Of a DNA stretch of 64,000 nucleotides, positions 45,628 through 54,559 are shown piece after piece. The notes under the pieces were generated by a model, which saw only the letters and a list, made by a program, of their open reading frames with translations, was not told the DNA's origin and did no database searches. A program made the translations under genes and the position numbers. Each line of letters starts with the position of its first letter. Positions within the stretch are counted from its first letter, which is position 1. This DNA comes from Cellulosilyticum sp. I15G10I2 (GTDB lineage: Bacteria; Bacillota; Clostridia; Lachnospirales; Cellulosilyticaceae), in assembly GCF_900095725.1 (NCBI RefSeq), contig NZ_FMMP01000009.1:62001-126000 (forward strand). The letters run 5' to 3'.

Positions 45628-46629
45628 TTATTTTTGTTTTGATCCATGGGCATATCTGTATTCTACCCACATCCCAGTGCCTACTGCTACACATGACATA
45701 GCGTCATCTGCAATAACTGCATTAATACCTGTGGTATTATGAATAAGCTTGTCAAGGCCGTAAATGAGACTGCCTCCTCCAGTAAGTACTATCCCGCGAT
45801 CTGAAATATCCGAAGCAAGTTCTGGCGGACTGACCTCTAGCACTGAACGAATCCCATCTATAATATTCGTAATAGGCTCTTCTAAAGCTGCCATAATTTC
45901 ATCAGCAGTAATTACAATATTTTTTGGAAGTCCTAATATCAAGTTTCTGCCTCTAACATTTATTTCGGCAGGAACCTCTCTTTTATAAACACTTCCTATA
46001 TTAATTTTTATATCTTCAGCTGTTCTTTCACCGATTAAGATATTGTATTTTTTTCTTATATATCTCGTAATCGCCTCATCAAAATCATCCCCAGCTATTT
46101 TAAGAGATTTTTTTACAACTGCACCACCTAAAGATATAATAGCGATATCTGTTGTTCCGCCTCCTATATCTACAATCATACTGCCGCAAGGTCTTGATAT
46201 ATCAATCCCTGCTCCAATTGCAGCTGCTATGGGTTCTTCAATCGTATCTACATATCTTGCGCCTGCCTGTTTGGTGGCATCTTCTACGGCTCTTTTTTCT
46301 ACCTCTGTTACGCCGCTTGGTACACATACACCTATCCTTGGTTTAATAAGTCTATGTCCTATTGCTTTGTGTATAAAATATTTAAGCATTTGTTCGGTAG
46401 CATCATAGTCAGATATAACACCTTGTTTAAGGGGCCTAATAGAACGTATACTAGCCGGAGTTCTTCCAAGCATACGTCTTGCTTCTTCACCTACTGCTAT
46501 AATCTCATTTGTCTTTTCTTTAATCGCTACTATGGATGGCTCTCTAAGGACTATCCCTTTTCCTTTTACATAAATCAGCACATAAGCTGTTCCCAAATCA
46601 ATTCCTATATCTGCTCCTAATCCAAACAT
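45628..46629 (-). CDS. mbl: Rod shape-determining protein, MreB/Mbl family
   Basis: The 333-residue bacterial actin polymerises under the membrane and guides wall synthesis. Actin-fold motifs: phosphate 1 ADIGIDLGTAYVLIYVKGKG, phosphate 2 IVDIGGGTTDIAIISLGGAV and adenosine GIVLTGGGSLIYGLDKL. The membrane-binding N-terminus is short. The position between spoIIID and the flhO/flhP-type genes is that of mbl in B. subtilis; by sequence alone I cannot separate Mbl from MreB. Confidence 0.9.
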   Translation of the reverse strand: MFGLGADIGIDLGTAYVLIYVKGKGIVLREPSIVAIKEKTNEIIAVGEEARRMLGRTPASIRSIRPLKQGVISDYDATEQMLKYFIHKAIGHRLIKPRIGVCVPSGVTEVEKRAVEDATKQAGARYVDTIEEPIAAAIGAGIDISRPCGSMIVDIGGGTTDIAIISLGGAVVKKSLKIAGDDFDEAITRYIRKKYNILIGERTAEDIKINIGSVYKREVPAEINVRGRNLILGLPKNIVITADEIMAALEEPITNIIDGIRSVLEVSPPELASDISDRGIVLTGGGSLIYGLDKLIHNTTGINAVIADDAMSCVAVGTGMWVEYRYAHGSKQK

Positions 46630-46783
46630 TCGGCTTCTCCTTTGTATAATAAATATATGATTGATTTTAATGATTCATCAGTTATATCTGTAGTTCTATT
46701 TTATCTATCACATTATACCATTAAATCCCTCCATTTTGCAAAATATTAAATTAAATTGGAAAAATTTTAGGTATAAAATAATT

Positions 46784-46822
46784 ATAGCATCGCCATATAG
46801 AGATTCTATATAGCGATGCTAT
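46784..46822 (-). terminator. Terminator after spoIIID
   Basis: On the minus strand ATAGCATCGCTATATAGA and TCTATATGGCGATGCTAT form an 18-bp stem (one G-U), followed by AATTATTTTAT. It is 10 nt past the spoIIID stop and isolates it from mbl. Confidence 0.85.
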
Positions 46823-46831
46823 TTATTTTAA

Positions 46832-47086
46832 CTATTTCATAATAGTCGAATATTTTTCTTTGGTTGCAAGTCCTCCCCTTAGATGCCTTTCAGCTTTATT
46901 GAGTTCTAAAACTTTTCTAGCTTCGGTGGCAAGTTTAGGATTTATCTTTTCTAGTCGTTCTGTTACATCTTTATGAACTGTACTTTTACTTATACCAAAT
47001 TTCTTTGCTGTTTCTCTTACTGTAGCATTAGAATTAATAATGAATTTAGCAGCTTCTACGGCTCTTTCTTCTATATAGGCTTTCAA
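46832..47086 (-). CDS. spoIIID: Sporulation transcriptional regulator SpoIIID
   Basis: The 84-residue DNA-binding protein tunes the sigma-E regulon in the mother cell during sporulation. The helix-turn-helix is ATVRETAKKFGISKSTVHKD (about 21-40), followed by the conserved ERLEKINPKLATEARKVLE and RHLRGGLATKEKY. The start is a TTG at 47086; no in-frame ATG fits, and the N-terminus then aligns with the known SpoIIID beginning (YIEERAV). Finding it next to spoIIQ and mbl matches B. subtilis. Confidence 0.95.
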   Translation of the reverse strand: MKAYIEERAVEAAKFIINSNATVRETAKKFGISKSTVHKDVTERLEKINPKLATEARKVLELNKAERHLRGGLATKEKYSTIMK

Positions 47087-47170
47087 GAAAAGGCCCCCCT
47101 TAACACAACTCTTGTTTTATACATATGCTGCGGGAAGCTTATTTATGCCGAGAAAATATAAACCTACTCA

Positions 47171-47219
47171 GATAAAAAAAATGAAGAGATAGCCCTAATA
47201 AGGTCTGCCTCTTCATTTT
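47171..47219 (-). terminator. Terminator after spoIIQ
   Basis: On the minus strand AAATGAAGAG pairs with CTCTTCATTT, with an inner short stem, and a run of eight T residues follows. It is 12 nt past the spoIIQ stop. Confidence 0.9.
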
Positions 47220-47230
47220 CCCCTGGTATA

Positions 47231-48136
47231 CTATTGTATATTATCTGGGGTATGCCCCATATCAACGCCTTCTGTCTCTACAGATGCCTGCTTATAATCT
47301 AGAAGTTTTAATGGATCAATCGCTTTATCATTGTGCATAGCTTGCAGATAGATATTATTCCCTTGAGTAATAAAGGCACCCGTTGGAGCACCAGCCTTAC
47401 CTAGAGGTTCTCCAGCTTTTACTATTTTGCCTAATAAGTCTTTATTAGGTGTTCCATTTTGGAAACCATATAAACTCTTATAGCCATTACCATGGTCTAG
47501 GATAACTAGTTTTCCTACATAGGGCATATCTGATGCCAAAGTACTAGAATCATCAATAATATCTATTACTTTGCCGTCCGCTACTGCTTTTACTTGTTGG
47601 CCTTCTTTTGCTGATATACATATTCCGAATGTACGCATGGTTTGGTTAAGTGATTCACTAAACCAATGTTTTGTACTTTCATCTGTATAAGGAACCACTA
47701 CTTCGCCAACTACCGGCCAAGTAAAAGTATCTCCCTCTGCAAAATAAGGTTGTACAACAGCATTTGCGGTAGTAGACTCAAACGTTTCAGCTACTATGTC
47801 TTCCTTTTTAGGAGTCTGATCAATTTGTTCTTGTTTTGCCTCGCTCGCTGCTTCTTTGTTTTCTGATACTGCATTACTTTCTATATTGCTTTCTGATGTT
47901 TGGCTATTAAGGTCATCTTCATATTCTATAACCACATCACCAATACCGTCCGTAATGTTATCCTCTACCTTGCCAGCTGTTTCTTCATTCTTAGCATATG
48001 GGTTTGGTTCTTCATATACATTCCCACCTCGGTTAGGAACAAAGAATATAGCAACAAGTGCGCCCACACTGACTACGCCGACAGCAACGTAAAAGGCATG
48101 TCTTTTTAAAAATTGTCCTATTTTTTTAATATTCAT
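47231..48136 (-). CDS. spoIIQ: SpoIIQ-like stage II sporulation protein with degenerate M23 domain
   Basis: The 301-residue protein has one N-terminal membrane helix (about 13-32, YVAVGVVSVGALVAIFFV), a long acidic linker and a C-terminal LytM/M23 fold from about residue 135. SpoIIQ, made in the forespore, joins SpoIIIAH to bridge the two cells. Zinc ligands look lost: the HxxxD site reads FGICISAKEG, and the second-His position is KSLYGFQNG instead of YxHL. So it is probably a structural, not catalytic, M23 protein. It lies 60 nt after spoIID, as in B. subtilis. Confidence 0.87.
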   Translation of the reverse strand: MNIKKIGQFLKRHAFYVAVGVVSVGALVAIFFVPNRGGNVYEEPNPYAKNEETAGKVEDNITDGIGDVVIEYEDDLNSQTSESNIESNAVSENKEAASEAKQEQIDQTPKKEDIVAETFESTTANAVVQPYFAEGDTFTWPVVGEVVVPYTDESTKHWFSESLNQTMRTFGICISAKEGQQVKAVADGKVIDIIDDSSTLASDMPYVGKLVILDHGNGYKSLYGFQNGTPNKDLLGKIVKAGEPLGKAGAPTGAFITQGNNIYLQAMHNDKAIDPLKLLDYKQASVETEGVDMGHTPDNIQ

Positions 48137-48196
48137 TTTATTACACCTCCGACGTCTAAATTATCGCCAGAGTTTTTTAATATTATTCATATGTAT

Positions 48197-49114
48197 TTAT
48201 TTTTTATGTATATAATTTTGAATTATAATATCAGTATAATAATGCTTAATAATCTCATGATATTTTTTCCCTTCTTTGGCAAGCTCATTAGCACCATTTT
48301 GACTAAGACCTACCCCAGAACCTGCTCCTTTTACATCAAAAATCAAAGTCTCTCCATGGTTGAAGATCTTAAAATTACTGGATGGAAGCCCTATTATTTT
48401 TCTGAACTCTTCTCCTTTTATAACTCTATTTCCAATTTGAATACTTTTAATGTATTCGGCTTCATCTTTTTCTACAATTTGAATCTGGTTTTCTAAGGTT
48501 TTTTCATCCACAATCAGATCTGAATACACCTCTCTAAGTTTATTAGACATCTCATGTTTGGACATTTCAACCTGCTTTGTAACAGGGTTCTTTTCACTCA
48601 TCACACTTATCAAATAAGGTACTTCAACATTATATATCTCATGAGCTGATCTTGTTTTTCCTCCATTTGCCCTATGATATAGTGCTTCTATAGGTTCGCT
48701 ATCATATAAAATAATTTCATTTTGAGTCTCTTTAACTGCATCCTGATAGGTTGCATAAATATTATTAAAACTTTCCCCCCATAGATCTTGCATTTCTTCT
48801 AGGCTATACCCTATAAGTTCGCCTTTATTTTGTATGCCTAAAATTCTTCTTGCCATATAAGTTCTGATAACAACAGCTTGTGCTTTGATCGCTTCATATT
48901 CATAGGTATAAGGGATTTCTTTAGCTAATATGCCTATGATTTGTTCTTCCTGAATAAAATCAGATGTATTTTTTTGAGCACTTTGTGTTTGGGACACACT
49001 ATTAATCTCTTGTAATAAGTTTTCATTTTGATAGCCCCCCACATACACAACCATAAAAGGGATAAAAAACAAGCACCCTCCTATAAAACATATTGCTTTT
49101 ATAAACTCTCTCAT
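48197..49114 (-). CDS. spoIID: Stage II sporulation protein SpoIID
   Basis: The 305-residue lytic transglycosylase trims septal peptidoglycan during engulfment. It has an N-terminal membrane anchor (about 6-27), the EIPYTYEYEAIKAQAVVIRT region with the catalytic Glu, YHRANGGKTRSA and the C-terminal GAGSGVGLSQNGANELAKEG. Length is usual. It follows the ywmB-like gene and precedes spoIIQ. Confidence 0.95.
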   Translation of the reverse strand: MREFIKAICFIGGCLFFIPFMVVYVGGYQNENLLQEINSVSQTQSAQKNTSDFIQEEQIIGILAKEIPYTYEYEAIKAQAVVIRTYMARRILGIQNKGELIGYSLEEMQDLWGESFNNIYATYQDAVKETQNEIILYDSEPIEALYHRANGGKTRSAHEIYNVEVPYLISVMSEKNPVTKQVEMSKHEMSNKLREVYSDLIVDEKTLENQIQIVEKDEAEYIKSIQIGNRVIKGEEFRKIIGLPSSNFKIFNHGETLIFDVKGAGSGVGLSQNGANELAKEGKKYHEIIKHYYTDIIIQNYIHKK

Positions 49115-49181
49115 TTTTTTCCTCCTATGCCCGTATACCCTCTCTTTAATACATTATATGAAAGTAAGACAAGTTTATGAG

Positions 49182-49976
49182 TTAAAATGATTCATTATAA
49201 AAAGGCAATGCTATAATAATCTGCGTTTCGCCTTGTATCTCATTGTAGGAAAAGCTGATCTGTATATTGCTTTTAGTATTATCTTGATCTAACACATAGT
49301 CTTTTATGAATTTAGTATAGGCATAATAAGCCTCGGTATCTTGATGGACGTCATCCTGGTAGTAGCCTGTCTTTTTTGCTTTAAGCTGATTTAACACAGT
49401 ATTTACAATAGCTTTTCTCTCTCCTTTATCTTTTTCGCCTCTCATAACGCCCTTAAAATATAACGTCTCCTGAGCTTTCACCCCCCAGTTTTTAAATAGC
49501 TGAAGCGATCTGTTTCTTAGATGATCTATTTGATTGATATCTTCAAGTCCTTGTATCATAATTTTATAATGCGTATTATAATGTAAGTCTTTTTGATTTC
49601 TAATAGATAAACTATAAGGTGTCTCAGTCTCACTTCCCGTTACTCTGATCTCCATCGCCTCTTCCTCTTGAATAAATTCAGATTCACAATGAACAGGATG
49701 AACCTGCGTGCATAACCTAGAACAGCTATATTCATGCGCAAACTCATGAACAACCTGATTATGCTTAAGCGCCAAATCCCTCTCCTTTAATTCTTCCTTC
49801 TCCTTTATACCTCTTAATGTGCTGCTAATCTCAGTATATGTAATGTCCGGCAAAGCAATTTTTTCATATAGTGTTCTAACCTTTGTTTCTTTCCTATCAT
49901 AATAATCAATACCAAAGATATAGCTCGTTGATACTAGCAATGTTATCAAAATAATTAACTTATTATTCATTTTCAT
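49182..49976 (-). CDS. YwmB-like secreted protein
   Basis: The 264-residue protein has an N-terminal signal or anchor segment (KLIILITLLVSTSYIFGI, about 5-22) and then a polar alpha/beta part. The C-terminal segment NIQISFSYNEIQGETQIIIA resembles the end of YwmB-family proteins. YwmB lies directly upstream of murAA and spoIID in B. subtilis; here no murA intervenes. Similarity is weak by eye, so the call leans on position. I chose the ATG at 49976 because GGGGG is 5-6 nt upstream and the hydrophobic segment then sits at the N-terminus; a longer frame to 50165 is unlikely. Confidence 0.6.
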   Translation of the reverse strand: MKMNNKLIILITLLVSTSYIFGIDYYDRKETKVRTLYEKIALPDITYTEISSTLRGIKEKEELKERDLALKHNQVVHEFAHEYSCSRLCTQVHPVHCESEFIQEEEAMEIRVTGSETETPYSLSIRNQKDLHYNTHYKIMIQGLEDINQIDHLRNRSLQLFKNWGVKAQETLYFKGVMRGEKDKGERKAIVNTVLNQLKAKKTGYYQDDVHQDTEAYYAYTKFIKDYVLDQDNTKSNIQISFSYNEIQGETQIIIALPFYNESF

Positions 49977-49981
49977 AAAAA

Positions 49982-50024
49982 CCCCCATACTTTTATATAT
50001 TAGATAATAGTTAAAGTATGGGGG
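49982..50024 (-). promoter_or_regulatory. Hairpin over the ribosome binding site of the ywmB-like gene
   Basis: CCCCCATACTTT (49982-49993) and AAAGTATGGGGG (50013-50024) are perfect 12-bp complements. On the minus strand the 3' arm contains the GGGGG used as ribosome binding site and is followed by TTTTTATG. It could hide the site, or act as a terminator just before the gene; a T run also follows on the plus strand. Confidence 0.7.
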
Positions 50025-50146
50025 GGTTTTTCCTTTTTTATACCATACATAAAAAATAACATTCAAATTAGCAGAAACTAAATTGAATGTTATTTTTATA
50101 TACTTACTCCATATACTCATGAGATATACACATTTTATAAAGACTA

Positions 50147-50233
50147 GAGAGGCAGGCAGGGGCACCTTACAGCTCGACTCGGGTTTGGCTGTGGGTAGGC
50201 GGGAGAGATGTAAGGTGTCTCTGCCTGCCTCTC
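50147..50233 (+). repeat. Structured intergenic repeat, copy C
   Basis: Arms at 50147-50171 and 50209-50233 (25 nt each) pair throughout, with two G-U wobbles on the plus strand. The 37-nt core (50172-50208) is identical to copy B, while the arms differ from B at several positions with matching changes on both sides. It lies between the giant surface gene and the ywmB-like gene, 27 nt past the surface gene stop. Confidence 0.9.
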
Positions 50234-50260
50234 GGCCCTATATCATATTCCCTGCCTAGT

Positions 50261-53200
50261 TTACTCTGTTACTTGTAAAAGCCAGTCACACAGCAAAGCA
50301 TAACGTACCGGCTGCTTTGGATTAATTGTATCAATGAGTCCAATCGCATAAGCTTTTTTAACAGCCTCTTGATATTTACTGCTTACACCACTTATGGCCA
50401 CATTAGAAGGCTTAACTTTGTAGCCTGTCTTTAATTCATAAAGTCTTACCACTGCTGCTATAGCTTGTTCTTCATTAATCCCACCCGAAGCACTTTCAGT
50501 ATAAATACCTGCTGTTCGAGCTTTCGTAAGTGTATCTGCATAAACCGGCGCAGTAAGATCTATTTGAGGTTTATTTTGTGCTATGCCTAAGAGCAGATGA
50601 ACAAACTGATTACTATGTACAACTTCATTTTGAAAATAGACAGTCCCAAGTGCTGATATACCGTAGGTATTCGCAAGTAATCTCATACCATAAGTACTTG
50701 AATAGGCTGAAGCTGTCTTTAATTTTTCATAAACGGTATATATTCCTGTAACCGCTGTTGAATAAGTAATATAAGTATCTGTAAGGGTATCAATACTATG
50801 GTTTTCTTTTTTCCAGGCTGCAGCATCAAAATTATAGGTATAGGCGAATAAGTCTTTATACATATATTCCTTAGCAGCATCCAGCTTAAGTTTTACTTTG
50901 AGGTACCCATCTAACTTTTTGATTATTGTTGTTCTATTGCTGCCTTTTATAAAAATGTCCAGTTGTTCCCCTTTAAGCAGTGTTTCTGGGTATTGTCGTA
51001 TAATATGCGTTATCTTATAATCAACAATTTGGGTAAATTCAAGTTGTACCATATCTTTTGCACTATGTTGTTTAGTATAGACTTCAAGCGCTTTTACAGG
51101 TATTTCATAAATACCTATATTGGTTGCAATTTTGAGTTCCATCCTCTGACTAATAAGTGCATCAATAATAGACTTTGGTATTTTAAGTCTTCTAATAGCC
51201 GCATCATGCTTATTATTAAACTTTTCAACCTTGATTGTATAAAAATAATCTTTTTTCTTCATGATATCGGTAATAATTTTAGCTGTATCTACTATTTCTA
51301 CAGTCCAGATATCTTTTGAATAGTCCTCAATAATAGCCTCTGGATAAGTAATAATGTTGTCGTTTTCTCCACCGTCATATTCATCCGTGGACGTTTTAGT
51401 GAGTATCCTTACCCAGCTTGTATAGTCTGATTCTCTAACAATTTCTCTATTGCCTTCTGTATCTTTATAGGTTAAAACTGTCTTAACTTTTACATAATAA
51501 GGTCTGTTAGCTATAAGATTGTTAAATCTCACCATATTTTTAGCAAGCACTTCGTACTGCGCATCACCATTATTTCCTGGGACAACAGCCCCTGATGTAT
51601 TTACAATAACTGCATCTAAAAACTCTGGATTATCTGCAAATTCTACTACGTAACTGTATTGCTTTTCAGTATTCTGCATTTCTGCTGTATCGTTGGCATT
51701 TTTAATCCACTCTACTGTAATATAATCTTTAGCTATTGGCGGAAAATCCTGACCAATTTCTAGTATACTTTGGTAAGCAGCCGGTCCTAGGCCTGTTGGC
51801 ATAGCAGGCGTTCCTAGTGGATCTGTTTTCACTGTGACTGGATTACTCCATGCTGAAGTTTCAGTCCCTTTTTTCTGCTTTGCTCGGATCCAAACATTAT
51901 AAGTTGTTTCCGGTACTAATCCTGTTATTCTGACATTGGCTTTTGCCCCGTTTGAAACATAGTTCATATCTCCCGGAACATCTGAAATATTAAAATCCCA
52001 TGTAATAGCTGCTGAAGGATTATCAAGTCTGCTATACACAATCTCATAGTCAAAGCTATTATTATACATCCACCATACAGTAATAGATGTATCATCTTTA
52101 GTATCCAAATTAAGTTCCGGTGTCTTTGGAGTCTCTTCTGGACTTTCATAATCCGTAAGGGTCGTAGCCAGTACATAACTTGGATAAGTTTGTACAAGTC
52201 GCGTCCCATCGTCTAATACTTTATAAGCTCTAATCAACAGCACATAGCGTGTATTAGGCAAAAGCCCCTCTTTAGTATACTCCATCCAATTATTATTATC
52301 AGGCTCCTGATTAGTCTGAGGAATATGCGGTGCAATAGTTTCCCAGCCTGTTTGTCCAAAGTTTACAGGATCCATAAGCCAATCTTGGATCGTCATTTGC
52401 ATACCCTTTTCTTCTATGTACTTAGCAATTTGACGGTTGACCTCATCATAACTTAAAACCTTAAATTCATAATTTGATTCATCACCTAGCGCAACTGTCC
52501 TATTGATATAGTGATCATCATAGTAAACTGTTCCCACACTGTTTCTTATCTGATCTACCTGATTGGACGTATTAAGGATGTGTTCAGTAAGTCCCTCTGC
52601 AGGCTTAAAGCGAATATAAGGTGGCGTTGCGGTTCCTGTATATACAACTGAGTTCCATTGCAGTGCCTGTTGTTTTTCCTCCGGCGGATAATTGTCTCTT
52701 AGGGTGGCATCCTTAACATATATTTCTCGCCACGTGGTACGCCATCTTAAGGTTGCAGATACCATCGTGGTCTCATGGAGTTTGAGCGGTGGTTTTGCAA
52801 GAATAGGTGGCGTAAACACTTCACCATTTTTATCTATTGTAATTGATACAATGGTTGGATCTGATAAAATATAAGAAGTTCCATAAGGTCTTTTAGCTAT
52901 AACTTTAATAAAATATGAACTGTTAGCATTAAGCGCCGCTTGGGTATTATCAGCCTTTGTATATTGCTCAATTAACGTTTTAAACCCTACTACCCGCGTT
53001 CTGCTTTGATTAAAAATCAAGTTGTTTGGCGCAAGTTCATAAAAAGGAAGATTACTAGCTATTGGCGTAAGGTTTTCATCTTCTAATAAGTTTTTATCTT
53101 TCGTAACGTAAACATCATATTGGATATCATAATCCACTATCTTATTATTTAATGTGTCTGTTTTTGTCGGTGCATCCCATACAAGCTGAATATTTAAAGG

Positions 53201-54547
53201 ATTTGTATTCGTTACGTGAAAAGTATTGTCTTTAAACTGCAGACTTCCTCTTGAAATATCATCTTCTGACACAATATAGGGTCTTATATCAATATTTGTA
53301 TCGCTTATATCGATGCTTTCCGAAAAGGGCTCTGGAATTTTAGGTTTAAGGGGCCTAACCGCTGCCTGCCCAGGAATATACAGTACACGTTCCGTTTCCA
53401 GCATCTCACTCATCTCATCAATCTGAAACCGTACAAAAAAAGTAGTATTCTTCGTCGGTCTAAGGTATTGATAATAACCTAAGTCTTTGTTTTCTGCCAA
53501 CGAAGTATTAAGAATAGTTCCTATCAGCTGAGGCACAGCGTTTCCTTCATCGATTTTATATATTTCCGTTTTTTTAAGCTTGCTATTAGCAGTGATCCAT
53601 GAAGCTAAATGCCATTCTAATCTTACATAATTGGGTTCTACATCAAATACGTCAAGCAAAATATCTGTAGAGGCCTGTGCAACTTTAGGGCCATTAATAC
53701 CAGTTTCTTTATTTTGAACAATATTTTCAAATCTATAATTGCCTATTAAAGCATTGTTCACACTTGTAGGAACTACATATGCAGAATAAATTTGACCTGG
53801 TGTTGGTTGTTCTACAATATACCTCACCCGCTTTACCCCATTGACCGTTATTTGGTTGCTGGCATTTTCTGCATATGCATTTGAAATAGGTACAGCTGTA
53901 GGTGTGATCGTAACCCCACTACTATTGGTGATCCCTTGTTCCATTTGCTCAACCGTTGCACGGTCTGCAGGCAGATAACGCACCTCATAAGAAGCACCTG
54001 GGATATACTCCCAGTTCACCTCTAGCTGTCCATTTTTATTTTCAAGTCTTGTATTAAAGTCTGTAAAGAAATAACCAACCCCTTGGTTGTTACTGGCTCT
54101 TACAGGTGTGGTCACACTGTCATTAGTATGGTAATGCCCTGGTACAATCTCTATCTTATAAAGCTTGCCGCTCGTAAAACGGTTATCTTTAAGCGTATCC
54201 CCTACATTATAAATATAACTTTGTGCATCTTCATTACTATTATCGCCTGTCGCCGGAATAGATGATGACGGACTTCTCATAGCTGCATTATTTAAAGCAT
54301 CTGTTACCAAAAGCTCATAAAACTGAGTCGGATCGTTTGGTGTCCCAATTTCTCTATTTCTTACGCCGTTCCACTGTACCGTAACATCAGGCGTAGCATT
54401 AGATAAATTTTTATTGCTTCTTACGATAATGTTGGCTATTGTAGTACTGTAAGAACCAGTTTGAGCATTAGCAAATATATTTATAGGTACTAAACTGATG
54501 GTAAGAACTATAAACAGCAGCCAAGCTACTAGTTTCTTTTTATACAT
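50261..54547 (-). CDS. Giant secreted fibronectin type III protein with SLH-like C-terminus (1)
   Basis: The 1428-residue protein has a signal peptide (KKLVAWLLFIVLTISLVPIN, cleavage near IFANA-Q). It has about seven fibronectin type III-like domains, marked by Trp-containing strands such as VTVQWNG, LEVNWEYIPG, VRLEWHLAS, ITVWWMYN and ITVEWIKN, each with a later NTxY-type strand. A distinct 200-residue domain follows (RRLKIPKSIIDALISQRMEL). The last 150 residues look like degenerate S-layer homology repeats (YFQNEVVHSNQFVHLLLGIA, INEEQAIAAVVRLYELKTGY), probable wall anchors. I know no named family. It is 12 nt after its paralogue. Confidence 0.8.
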   Translation of the reverse strand: MYKKKLVAWLLFIVLTISLVPINIFANAQTGSYSTTIANIIVRSNKNLSNATPDVTVQWNGVRNREIGTPNDPTQFYELLVTDALNNAAMRSPSSSIPATGDNSNEDAQSYIYNVGDTLKDNRFTSGKLYKIEIVPGHYHTNDSVTTPVRASNNQGVGYFFTDFNTRLENKNGQLEVNWEYIPGASYEVRYLPADRATVEQMEQGITNSSGVTITPTAVPISNAYAENASNQITVNGVKRVRYIVEQPTPGQIYSAYVVPTSVNNALIGNYRFENIVQNKETGINGPKVAQASTDILLDVFDVEPNYVRLEWHLASWITANSKLKKTEIYKIDEGNAVPQLIGTILNTSLAENKDLGYYQYLRPTKNTTFFVRFQIDEMSEMLETERVLYIPGQAAVRPLKPKIPEPFSESIDISDTNIDIRPYIVSEDDISRGSLQFKDNTFHVTNTNPLNIQLVWDAPTKTDTLNNKIVDYDIQYDVYVTKDKNLLEDENLTPIASNLPFYELAPNNLIFNQSRTRVVGFKTLIEQYTKADNTQAALNANSSYFIKVIAKRPYGTSYILSDPTIVSITIDKNGEVFTPPILAKPPLKLHETTMVSATLRWRTTWREIYVKDATLRDNYPPEEKQQALQWNSVVYTGTATPPYIRFKPAEGLTEHILNTSNQVDQIRNSVGTVYYDDHYINRTVALGDESNYEFKVLSYDEVNRQIAKYIEEKGMQMTIQDWLMDPVNFGQTGWETIAPHIPQTNQEPDNNNWMEYTKEGLLPNTRYVLLIRAYKVLDDGTRLVQTYPSYVLATTLTDYESPEETPKTPELNLDTKDDTSITVWWMYNNSFDYEIVYSRLDNPSAAITWDFNISDVPGDMNYVSNGAKANVRITGLVPETTYNVWIRAKQKKGTETSAWSNPVTVKTDPLGTPAMPTGLGPAAYQSILEIGQDFPPIAKDYITVEWIKNANDTAEMQNTEKQYSYVVEFADNPEFLDAVIVNTSGAVVPGNNGDAQYEVLAKNMVRFNNLIANRPYYVKVKTVLTYKDTEGNREIVRESDYTSWVRILTKTSTDEYDGGENDNIITYPEAIIEDYSKDIWTVEIVDTAKIITDIMKKKDYFYTIKVEKFNNKHDAAIRRLKIPKSIIDALISQRMELKIATNIGIYEIPVKALEVYTKQHSAKDMVQLEFTQIVDYKITHIIRQYPETLLKGEQLDIFIKGSNRTTIIKKLDGYLKVKLKLDAAKEYMYKDLFAYTYNFDAAAWKKENHSIDTLTDTYITYSTAVTGIYTVYEKLKTASAYSSTYGMRLLANTYGISALGTVYFQNEVVHSNQFVHLLLGIAQNKPQIDLTAPVYADTLTKARTAGIYTESASGGINEEQAIAAVVRLYELKTGYKVKPSNVAISGVSSKYQEAVKKAYAIGLIDTINPKQPVRYALLCDWLLQVTE

Positions 54548-54559
54548 CTTCTCCGCCCC

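Noticed and set aside
49982-50233. Hairpin before the ywmB-like gene as another member of the A-E repeat family
   Set aside because: It lacks the G-rich core and has unrelated arms; only its closeness to copy C suggested a link.
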